Shown one piece after another: positions 34,343-41,221 of a stretch of DNA of 64,000 bases. The translations under genes and the position numbers were made by a program. Source of the DNA: an uncultured Oscillospiraceae bacterium. Its GTDB lineage: Bacteria > Bacillota > Clostridia > Oscillospirales > Oscillospiraceae. Position 1 is the first letter of the stretch. Every line of letters starts with the position of its first letter. The stretch is taken from positions 1-64,000 of the forward strand of contig CAKTIM010000009.1 in NCBI GenBank assembly GCA_934565795.1, read 5' to 3'. The notes under the pieces were generated by a model, which had not been told where the DNA came from, searched no databases, and saw only the letters and a program-made list of their open reading frames with translations.

Positions 34343-34861
34343 TTATTCCGTTTTGGAATACCAATACTGCCTGCCCCAGTGCTCGTAATCCCACTGCTGC
34401 ATATAGTCGTTGCATTCAAAATCGATGTAGTAGAGCGTTCCGTCCTGCACCACGAAATTGGTGGGATAGTAGTCGATGTTGGTGTTCGCCGGGTAGAGTT
34501 TTGCGCACATGGCCTCGATCTGACGGTAGTAATCCGGCTCCATTCGGTTTTCGGATACCAGGCTTGCCACGGTCTCGCCGCGGATATAGGTTTTCAGTAT
34601 CCGCTCCTGCTCCCGGTCGGCGTCCAGCAGCTCCGGCATGGGGATGCCGATCTGCCTCAGTCGGGCATAGTCGCGCAGCTCGGACTGGAATTTGTCGCCG
34701 AACTGATAATATTCACAGGGCTCATGGTGGAGCTGCTTGAGCACATACTCGTTTCCGGCATCGTCGGCAGCCAGATAGGAATAGCCGCCCTTCCCCTTGC
34801 CCAGCAGAGCCTTGACAGTGTATTCCCTTGCGTTTACGGTCAGCTTATCAGGGATCTCCAA
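34343..34861 (-). CDS. Small protein-kinase-like protein
   Basis: 172 residues resembling a reduced protein kinase: glycine loop GKGKGGYSY, VLKQL with a possible ATP-binding lysine, a catalytic-loop-like NIDYYPTNFVV lacking the HRD motif, and YYIDFECND in place of DFG. The C-lobe is very short, so either it is a minimal RIO/lipopolysaccharide-kinase-like enzyme or a pseudokinase. The chosen start is TTG at 34861, with GGAGG 8 nt before it; an in-frame GTG at 34876 overlaps that site and has none of its own. It stands between ktrB and a PucR-type regulator; substrate unknown. Confidence 0.65.
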   Translation of the reverse strand: MEIPDKLTVNAREYTVKALLGKGKGGYSYLAADDAGNEYVLKQLHHEPCEYYQFGDKFQSELRDYARLRQIGIPMPELLDADREQERILKTYIRGETVASLVSENRMEPDYYRQIEAMCAKLYPANTNIDYYPTNFVVQDGTLYYIDFECNDYMQQWDYEHWGRQYWYSKTE

Positions 34862-34893
34862 TTTGAATTCCTCCACTTTCTGACAGGATGAAA

Positions 34894-34922
34894 TCTGCCG
34901 CCTGCGGAACGCGGGCGGCAGA
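34894..34922 (-). terminator. Hairpin between the PucR-type regulator and the kinase-like gene
   Basis: TCTGCCGCC and GGCGGCAGA form a 9-bp stem (34894-34902 with 34914-34922), followed on the minus strand by only TTTC. A partial terminator. Confidence 0.5.
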
Positions 34923-34927
34923 GGAAA

Positions 34928-36016
34928 TTATCTGGTTTCTCTCGAGGAAAGGTACTTTCGCACCATCAGCGCCACCTTGAAGACGATGGCGTGGTCGAAC
35001 TGGCGCAGATCCAGGCCGGTGAGCTTCTTGATCTTCTCCAGGCGGTACACCAGGGTATTGCGGTGGACAAAGAGCTTTCGGGAGGTCTCGGAGACATTCA
35101 GGTTGTTCTCAAAGAATTTATTGATGGTAAACAGGGTCTCCTGATCCAGAGAATCAATGGAGTTCTTCTTAAAGACCTCGCACAGGAAGATTTCGCACAG
35201 GGTGGTGGGCAGTTGATAGATCAGGCGGCCGATGCCCAGATTCTCGTAGTGCATGATGCTCTTCTCGGTATCGAACACCTTGCCCACCTCGATGGCGGTC
35301 TGGGCTTCCTTATAGGAATCGGCCAGCTCCCGCAGGTGCTCGGCCACGGTGCCGATGCCGATGACGGTCTTGATCCGCAGTTCGGTTTTCAGGGTGTTTT
35401 CCACGCTGACGGCGATCTTCTCCAGATCCTCGCTGGTGGTGGCAGGGGTAATCTGCTTGACGATGGCCACATCGGTCTCGTTGACGCTGAGGACGAAATC
35501 CTGCATCTTATCGGGGAACAGGGTCGCCAGCACATCCACAGTGGCCACATCGTTATGCCCCACCTGGCGAACCAGGAACACGGCCCGGGGCGCGTCGGTG
35601 GCAAAATGCAGCTCCTTGGCCCGGATGTAGATATCGCCGGGCAGGATATTGTCCATGATAATATTCTTGACGAAGGTGCCCCGGTCGTGCTTCTCCTCGT
35701 AGAAGCCCTTGGCATCGCTCAGGGCAATATAGGCCATGGAGCAGAAGTTCTTGGAAAGCTCATCGTCGCCGGTGCAGAACACGGCATACTCAAAGAAATT
35801 GGAGCTGCCCACGATGGCCTTGAAGCACTTCTGGCCGAAGGTGACCATGCTCTCCCCCGCAGATGCGACCTTCAGCGCGGCATCGCTCCACCGCTCACCC
35901 AGCAGGGCGGCATCGGTGCAGGAAACAACGCTGCCTTCGGTATCGATCACACCGAAGGTATGACCGGGAATTTCTTTCAGCTGGACGATTACGCTCTGGA
36001 AAACACTGTTGGACAT
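34928..36016 (-). CDS. PucR/CdaR-type transcriptional regulator
   Basis: 362 residues. The C-terminal 60 residues are the HTH_30 domain of the PucR/CdaR group (INKFFENNLNVSETSRKLF, VHRNTLVYRLEKIKKLTGLD). The upstream 280 residues are a sensory region with no recognised ligand-binding motif. CdaR and PucR activate sugar-acid or purine catabolic genes; no such genes are adjacent, so the target is unknown. AAGGAGG precedes the ATG, and a good promoter lies 60 nt upstream. Confidence 0.85.
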   Translation of the reverse strand: MSNSVFQSVIVQLKEIPGHTFGVIDTEGSVVSCTDAALLGERWSDAALKVASAGESMVTFGQKCFKAIVGSSNFFEYAVFCTGDDELSKNFCSMAYIALSDAKGFYEEKHDRGTFVKNIIMDNILPGDIYIRAKELHFATDAPRAVFLVRQVGHNDVATVDVLATLFPDKMQDFVLSVNETDVAIVKQITPATTSEDLEKIAVSVENTLKTELRIKTVIGIGTVAEHLRELADSYKEAQTAIEVGKVFDTEKSIMHYENLGIGRLIYQLPTTLCEIFLCEVFKKNSIDSLDQETLFTINKFFENNLNVSETSRKLFVHRNTLVYRLEKIKKLTGLDLRQFDHAIVFKVALMVRKYLSSRETR

Positions 36017-36071
36017 GACACGGCCTCCTTAGTATCTCGCATAAATGCATATTACATAAAAGCTTACGATT

Positions 36072-36100
36072 AGTATACACAGCTTTTGCGCATTTTGCAA
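36072..36100 (-). promoter_or_regulatory. Promoter of the PucR-type regulator gene
   Basis: Minus strand TTGCAA (36100-36095), 17-bp spacer, TATACT (36077-36072). Confidence 0.75.
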
Positions 36101-36297
36101 GTACCTTTTGACATTTTACTGCAAAAACTTACGCGCTTTTTATGTATTATTCCAAGAGTGCCAAAAGGCGATCCCGTTTTTTCGCCTTTTTCGTATGGCA
36201 AAATGCCGAGTATAACAGAAATATTCCGGCAAAACAATGTCCCGATTGGGCAATTTTTATCATCCGTTGGGCTGGGCGCTCATGGGCGGGTACCCTG

Positions 36298-37005
36298 TCA
36301 GGATTTTCCATCCTCCAGCCTGGCGATTTCCTCCTCGGTCAGCGCCCGGACGCTGCCGCGGGGCAGGCCATCCAGGGAGAGTCCTCCCTCCCGGCGGCGC
36401 TCCAGATAGGTCACCGTCATGCCACGGGACGCCATCATCCGGCGCACCTGGTGGTACTTTCCCTCGCACACCGTTATCATGCTCTCCCCCGCCCCCAGCG
36501 GCTCCAGAATGGCGCTGCGGCATACCGTGCCGTCGGCCAGGGTCAGCCCGGCGGCAAAGGCCGCCACATCCTGCTGGGAGGCAGTGCCCTCATGGCGGGC
36601 ATAGTAGACCTTGGGCACCTCCTTTTTGGGGGAGATCAGGCGGTGAAGCAGCTCGCCGTCGTTGGTAAACAGCAGCAGGCCCTCGGTGGCCTTGTCCAGG
36701 CGGCCCACCGGCTTCAGCTCCAGGTGGCGCAGCTGCGCCGGGAGCAGTTCCATCACCGTTTTCTCCCTGGCATCCTCGGAGGCAGTCACATAGCCCTCCG
36801 GCTTGTTCATCATAAGCACCGCCCGGTATTTCCCGGCCAGGCGGGTTCCATCCAGGGTGATCTCCTGCCGAGCGGGGTCTATTTTACGGCTGCCGTCCTT
36901 TTCCGGCGCGCCGTCCACCTGCACCCTGCCAGATTTCAGAAGCAGCTTCACCTGACTGCGGGTACCCGCGCCGCTGCTGCAAAGGAATTTGTCCAAACGC
37001 TCCAT
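36298..37005 (-). CDS. rsuA: 16S rRNA pseudouridine synthase RsuA
   Basis: 235 residues: an N-terminal S4 RNA-binding domain (MERLDKFLCSSGAGTRSQVK) and a pseudouridine synthase domain with the catalytic aspartate in PVGRLDKATEGLLLFTNDG and the KYHQVRRMM motif. RsuA-type enzymes make pseudouridine in 16S rRNA helix 18. The gene diverges from the DUF4830 gene with about 70 bp between them. Confidence 0.93.
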   Translation of the reverse strand: MERLDKFLCSSGAGTRSQVKLLLKSGRVQVDGAPEKDGSRKIDPARQEITLDGTRLAGKYRAVLMMNKPEGYVTASEDAREKTVMELLPAQLRHLELKPVGRLDKATEGLLLFTNDGELLHRLISPKKEVPKVYYARHEGTASQQDVAAFAAGLTLADGTVCRSAILEPLGAGESMITVCEGKYHQVRRMMASRGMTVTYLERRREGGLSLDGLPRGSVRALTEEEIARLEDGKS

Positions 37006-37075
37006 GCTCTCTCCGTTCTATTCCCCCCGACCGGGACATAAGGTAAAGCAACCGAACTTACAGGAGGGAATTGTT

Positions 37076-37621
37076 ATGATGATCCTGACCGCAAAGGTCG
37101 ATTTCAAAAAAGTCATGCTGGTGCTGCTCATTCTGGCCGCCGTGCTGCTGGGCGTGATCCTGATCTTCGGCGGACGCGACGAGAGCACCGCCCAGACCTC
37201 CGCCGTCACCGCCAACGATGACCGGGTAAAGTTCCTGGAGGAATTCGGCTGGGAGGTCACCCCCGCGCCCAAGGAATCCACCCAGGTACGCATCCCCCAG
37301 GAGGAGGGGGAAATGTTCCGCCGCTACAACGCCCTGCAAAAGGGACAGGGGTACGACCTGAGCAAGCTTGCCGGGAAAAAGGTAATGCGCTATGTCTATG
37401 AGATCACCAATTTCCCCGGTGCGCAGGGGCCGGTATATGCCACCGTGCTGGTGTATAAGGGCAAGGTGGTCGGCGGCGATGTGACGGATACCTCCGCCAA
37501 GGGAAAAATCCGCGGCTTCCAGATGCCCCCCGCCGCGGCAGCGCCCACGACCCCCACGACGCCAACAACGCCGACAGCGCCCACGGAAACCCAGCCCACC
37601 CAGGCGGCCGCGCAGGAATAG
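37076..37621 (+). CDS. DUF4830 membrane-anchored protein
   Basis: 181 residues. One N-terminal transmembrane helix (about 15-33) anchors an extracytoplasmic DUF4830 domain (about 47-145) with RVKFLEEFGWEV, EEGEMFRRYNALQKGQGYDL and TNFPGAQGPVYATVLVYKG. The C-terminal 35 residues are a low-complexity tail of Pro, Thr and Ala (PTTPTTPTTPTAPT). The domain's role is unknown; homologues occur in sporulating and non-sporulating Clostridia. The ATG at 37076 follows AGGAGGG; a second ATG is the next codon. No terminator separates it from the FMN riboswitch, which has its own promoter. Confidence 0.82.
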   Translation: MMILTAKVDFKKVMLVLLILAAVLLGVILIFGGRDESTAQTSAVTANDDRVKFLEEFGWEVTPAPKESTQVRIPQEEGEMFRRYNALQKGQGYDLSKLAGKKVMRYVYEITNFPGAQGPVYATVLVYKGKVVGGDVTDTSAKGKIRGFQMPPAAAAPTTPTTPTTPTAPTETQPTQAAAQE

Positions 37622-37641
37622 TCTATCACACAATTCCGCTC

Positions 37642-37670
37642 TTGACAAGCGGCGCGGCCTGTGCTATGGT
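37642..37670 (+). promoter_or_regulatory. Promoter of the ribU transcript
   Basis: TTGACA at 37642-37647, 17-bp spacer, TATGGT at 37665-37670; the start lies near 37677, just before the FMN aptamer. Confidence 0.75.
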
Positions 37671-37687
37671 TGGGGCAGCTGAACAGT

Positions 37688-37796
37688 ATCTTCAGGGCGG
37701 GGTGAAATTCCCCACCGGCGGTGACAGTCCGCGAGCGCCTCGGCGTTGAATCGGTGAAACTCCGATACCGACAGTACAGTCTGGATGGAAGAAGAT
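37688..37796 (+). ncRNA. FMN riboswitch (RFN element)
   Basis: Conserved core segments in order: AGGGCGGGGTGAAATTCCCC, ACCGGCGGTGACAGTCCGCG, and GTCTGGATGGAAGAAGAT, closed by P1 pairing ATCTTC (37688-37693) with GAAGAT (37791-37796). It binds FMN and, through the terminator at 37823-37857, shuts down ribU when flavin is abundant. Confidence 0.96.
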
Positions 37797-37822
37797 GCGC
37801 AATATACTTGCGTTTATTTTCG

Positions 37823-37857
37823 CCCCCTGAGTGTATGCTCAGGGGGTATTTTTTTTG
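37823..37857 (+). terminator. Riboswitch-controlled terminator
   Basis: CCCCCTGAG (37823-37831), loop TGTATG, CTCAGGGGG (37838-37846), then TATTTTTTTT. Confidence 0.92.
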
Positions 37858-37873
37858 CGAGGTGCAGAAAAAT

Positions 37874-38593
37874 ATGAACTCGATTTTACAGGATGTATCC
37901 AACAATCTCAGCTTTGTGCTGATCTGCGTCGCCATCATCGCCGCCATCGGCATTGCCGCCCGGCTGATCGAGCGGGCGCTGCCCCAGCTCCGGCAGGTCA
38001 CCCCCGCCCGGCGGGTGAGCATCATCGGCATCTGCGCGGCGCTGGCTGCGGTGCTGCACATGCTGGACTTTCCCCTGCCCTTCCTGGCTCCCACCTTCTA
38101 TAAGCTGGACTTCTCCGAGGTGCCGGTGCTGCTGGCGGGCTTCTTCCTTGGGCCAAGCGCCACGGTGGCCTGCGAGGGGATCAAGATTCTATTGAAGCTG
38201 CTGCTGAAGGGCACCTCCACCGCCTTTGTGGGCGATTTCGCAAACTTTGTCGTGGGCTGCTGCTTCGTGCTGCCCGCCACCGTCATCTACCACGTCCGCA
38301 AGACGAAAAGAAGCGCCATTGTAGGCCTGACCGTGGGCACCGTAAGCATGGCAATCCTGGGCAGCGCCTTCAACGCGGTGTACCTGCTGCCCAAATTCTC
38401 AGAGCTATTCCACATGAGCCTGGACAGCATCATTGCCATGGGCACCAGCATTTTCCCCGGCGTGAACAGCATAAGCACCTTCGTCTTCTTCTGCGTTGCC
38501 CCCCTGAACGTGATAAAGGGCGCGCTGGTCTCCGTACTGACCATGCTGCTGTACAAGCACGTGGCCGCCCCGCTGTTCAATATCAGAAAGTAA
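37874..38593 (+). CDS. ribU: Riboflavin ECF transporter S component RibU
   Basis: 239 residues with six membrane helices; KLDFSEVPVLLAGFFLGP matches RibU-type S components, which capture riboflavin and dock with the shared EcfAAT energy-coupling module (not in this window). The N-terminus has an additional helix (about 13-32) before the core. The start is the ATG after GAGGTGC, beyond the riboswitch terminator. Regulation by FMN is clear from the leader. Confidence 0.94.
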   Translation: MNSILQDVSNNLSFVLICVAIIAAIGIAARLIERALPQLRQVTPARRVSIIGICAALAAVLHMLDFPLPFLAPTFYKLDFSEVPVLLAGFFLGPSATVACEGIKILLKLLLKGTSTAFVGDFANFVVGCCFVLPATVIYHVRKTKRSAIVGLTVGTVSMAILGSAFNAVYLLPKFSELFHMSLDSIIAMGTSIFPGVNSISTFVFFCVAPLNVIKGALVSVLTMLLYKHVAAPLFNIRK

Positions 38594-38629
38594 GGTTGTC
38601 ACCCTAACGCAAATAAATAGCACCCCACC

Positions 38630-38814
38630 CGTAGGGGCGGATACCAGCCGCCCGCAACGTCGCGGAATTGAGCTGTCAGTTGAATGGACATTACCAAAAA
38701 CTTCTGAGTTCGTAGGGGGCGGCAATTTGTCGCCCCGCTGTGTACCGGGATTGAGCGGTTCGGCTGTACAGTTCACGTTCGTTGGCTTTCGGGCGGCTGG
38801 TATCCGCCCCTACG
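38630..38814. repeat. 185-bp composite palindrome, copy A
   Basis: Begins CGTAGGGGCGGATACCAGCC and ends with its inverted form GGCTGGTATCCGCCCCTACG. Nearly identical, in opposite orientation, to 40925-41109; the two flank the secreted-protein gene. Confidence 0.9.
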
Positions 38815-38904
38815 CACTCAGAGTGTTTAACCGTCTACTTTCTTAACCTAATCTCTCTCGAAACCGTTACCTGAGTGCCCTCTTCAGTCGCTGCGGCGAC
38901 AGCT

Positions 38905-38973
38905 AATTAATTATTGTATCATTGCCACTGGCAATGATTGTAATTAAAGATTCGCTGCGCTCTGCAACACCCC
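38905..38973. repeat. 69-bp insertion within a repeat unit, copy A
   Basis: Interrupts the GTCGCCGCAGCG block, which is continuous at 3818-3872. Contains CATTGCC...GGCAATG and ends with AATTAATTATT. The second copy is at 61761-61830. Confidence 0.75.
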
Positions 38974-39080
38974 ACAGGGAAGCTTGGGGATGTACCCTTT
39001 CGGTTATACGTTTTTCTTTACCGCTCAAAAACCGCAAAGTTGAGGGGCGGCAGGTTGCCGCCCCCTACGGGTTGGTGTAT

Positions 39081-40583
39081 TTAGGTCTCCGGGGTCAGGT
39101 GGAGGGTCATGGCGAGGGTCTCCCGGTCGGTGAAGTCCAGGGTGAAGGTTGCCGTTTTGCCTGCTATGGTATAATCCAGCGCCTGCTCGGTGCCATCGGC
39201 GTTGAGGATAGTCAGAGCCATCCCCTCCAGGTGTTCGGCGGGGAGGGTGAACTGGACAATGCCGGTAGGCTGCGTCAGCTGGCCGCTGATTTCAAAGGCG
39301 GCGGTGAGGATAAGTTCGCCGTTTTCCAGGGTGCCCAGGCGCAGGACTTGCTCTCCGGCGGGGAGCCAGCGGGTGATAGGCTGGGCGGTGGTCTGGTCGA
39401 TCAGCTTCAGCTGTGCGCCGTCGCTGACCTCGCCGCACACGGGGCAGAGGGTGAATTCATAGGCATCCGCGCCCTCGGTGGGCAAAGTGTAATCCAGGGC
39501 GGCGCAGGTCGTGGCGGCACGGTGGCCGCAGCCGCGCTTGCAGGAGGCCAGGTGGGTGTGGCTGCCGTTGGGCGTCCACTCGCCGTACCAGTGGCTCAAA
39601 GTGGGCAGTTTCTTAATAGTGGTGTAGCCGCAGCCCTCGCGCTGGCAGGCTTTGTAGGCATACCAGCCGATCTCTGTGCAGGTGGGCGCTTTCGCGGCAT
39701 GGTCTGCCAGGTCGTGGTTGTCGGGATTCCGATCGCCCCGCGTGACGGCCACCTGATAGTCGCAGTCGGTGCATATCATGTCGTATACTTTCGGAGAAAC
39801 GCAGGTGGCCTCGGACTTCGGATACTCTGAGAAATTATGGGAACTCTTGTTCTGTACGTTATCGCAATAGATGCATTTCTGCCAGTGCTTATTTTCATCA
39901 AACGAGAAGGCACCGTAGGAGTGGTCTCCATAGTAGAACACGCTGCAATACCAGCACCTGCCTTCCTGACTGCAGGTTGCGTTGCTGTCGCCGGAGTGGG
40001 CGGCTGTCTGAACACGAGCTTTGCAGCAGTTATACTCTTTCCAATGAGCGCTGTTATCTGCGTGCCAATCCGCCCCGGCCGTGCCGGTGTGGTTGGCAGG
40101 GTTTGTCTCGCCGTACTCCACGCCGCAAGTCTCGCAGGCTGCCCTATTGGTACAGGTGGCCGTGCCGCCCGTGTGTTCGGCGTATCCACCTTTTCCACTA
40201 TTATCCGTCACAGGACAGTTTGAGTTCTCGCACTCGTGCCAATGGTGAGTGGCGTCGCTCGTCCAAGTATCGCCCCAACGGTGTCCGGGCGCTTCGTGTG
40301 GCTTGATCTTTGTTTTTCCGCAATCTTCGCAGGTGAAGATTGTCCTGCCACCATCTGTGCAATTGGTCGGAGAAAATATGATGCCGCCGTCCCAATGATG
40401 GGGGACACCCGGCGTTTTGTTCCCGCAAATGGAACATTCGTGCCAATGGACGTCGTTATCTGACTTCCATTCCCATTCATGGGAGCAACCGCCGCTGTCT
40501 GTGGCAAAGACTGTGGTTGACAGAATGCCGATTGCAAGACCGGCTGCGGCAAGCATGGATAGAATTCGGTTCCGTGTTCTCAT
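39081..40583 (-). CDS. Secreted Cys/His-rich repeat protein
   Basis: 500 residues with a signal peptide (RILSMLAAAGLAIGILSTTVFA), then about ten repeats each containing a CxxC(G) pair and HW or HxW motifs (HWHECSICGNK, CEDCGKTKI, HHWHECENSNC, CETCGVEYGE, CPVCGEV). Similar modules occur in surface proteins of gut Clostridia; they may bind zinc or be disulfide-bonded. The last 100 residues form a beta-rich domain. No LPXTG or transmembrane anchor is visible, so it is probably released or bound non-covalently. AGGAGG precedes the ATG. The gene is isolated between inverted repeats. Function unknown. Confidence 0.75.
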   Translation of the reverse strand: MRTRNRILSMLAAAGLAIGILSTTVFATDSGGCSHEWEWKSDNDVHWHECSICGNKTPGVPHHWDGGIIFSPTNCTDGGRTIFTCEDCGKTKIKPHEAPGHRWGDTWTSDATHHWHECENSNCPVTDNSGKGGYAEHTGGTATCTNRAACETCGVEYGETNPANHTGTAGADWHADNSAHWKEYNCCKARVQTAAHSGDSNATCSQEGRCWYCSVFYYGDHSYGAFSFDENKHWQKCIYCDNVQNKSSHNFSEYPKSEATCVSPKVYDMICTDCDYQVAVTRGDRNPDNHDLADHAAKAPTCTEIGWYAYKACQREGCGYTTIKKLPTLSHWYGEWTPNGSHTHLASCKRGCGHRAATTCAALDYTLPTEGADAYEFTLCPVCGEVSDGAQLKLIDQTTAQPITRWLPAGEQVLRLGTLENGELILTAAFEISGQLTQPTGIVQFTLPAEHLEGMALTILNADGTEQALDYTIAGKTATFTLDFTDRETLAMTLHLTPET

Positions 40584-40712
40584 CGCTTCATCCTCCTGTT
40601 CGCTCATAAAAAATTGCGGCTGGTTTCATCTGACAATATCATTCCCGTCCCGGGCGCGCCGCCAGCAGGAGAAGCGCCCACCCCCGGCAGCACAGCTGCC
40701 CGGCCGGTTTCA

Positions 40713-40756
40713 TTGATATACATATCAACCATACAGTATTGCAGCCCCGAAATCAA
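40713..40756 (-). promoter_or_regulatory. Promoter and operator-like palindrome of the secreted-protein gene
   Basis: Minus strand TTGATT (40756-40751), 17-bp spacer, TATGGT (40733-40728). Directly adjoining is TTGATAT-AC-ATATCAA (40713-40728), an inverted repeat covering the start site. Confidence 0.5.
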
Positions 40757-40924
40757 GAGGTTTGGGAAATATTCTTTGAGTGAAAACGCAACAGTAGAAA
40801 GATTTGTAAATCCCTCAGTAAGAGCAAATGGGTCAAGACATCCTGAACCCGTAGGGGTCGGCAATTTGCCGACCCTCAATGTTGCCATTTCGATAGTAGT
40901 TCGTTGAATGGCAAGCACCCAATT

Positions 40925-41109
40925 CGTAGGGGCGGATACCAGCCGCCCGAAAGGCAACGAACGTGAGCTGTACAGACGAACCGCTCAATCCCGGTACCCG
41001 GCGGGGCGACAAATTGCCGCCCCCTACGAACTCAGAAGCTTTTGGTAATGTCCATTCAACTGACAGCTCAATTCCGCGACGTTGCGGGCGGCTGGTATCC
41101 GCCCCTACG
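40925..41109. repeat. 185-bp composite palindrome, copy B
   Basis: Inverted copy of 38630-38814 with only about ten differences; same length. Confidence 0.9.
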
Positions 41110-41169
41110 GATGGGCGCTTGCCATTCAACGTTTCGCTCTGTGAAATGGCAGGCGGTTTGTATTTGATG

Positions 41170-41209
41170 AAAAAAGGTGGGAGGAATCACCCCTTGGGGC
41201 GATTCCTCC
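41170..41209 (-). terminator. Terminator of the GH3 beta-glucosidase gene
   Basis: On the minus strand GGAGGAATC pairs with GATTCCTCC (41209-41201 with 41188-41180), followed by CACCTTTTTT. Confidence 0.88.
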
Positions 41210-41221
41210 GCTTTCTATTTG

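Larger units (their letters stand above)
38594..39080. repeat. Composite repeat array 2 (gene-free)
   Basis: No gene is supported. The array holds a full 185-bp composite palindrome (38630-38814), then, inverted relative to 61670-61870, the block AGTGCCCTCTTCAGTCGCTG...AGGGAAGCTTGGGGATGTAC interrupted by a 69-bp insertion (38905-38973), and a GGCGGCAGGTTGCCGCCCCC unit near 39043. Confidence 0.85.
40584..41170. repeat. Composite repeat array 3 and promoter region (gene-free)
   Basis: No gene is supported. The part near 40713-40756 holds the promoter of the secreted-protein gene; GTAGGGGTCGG units lie at 40852-40880, followed by the 185-bp palindrome copy B at 40925-41109. Confidence 0.8.
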
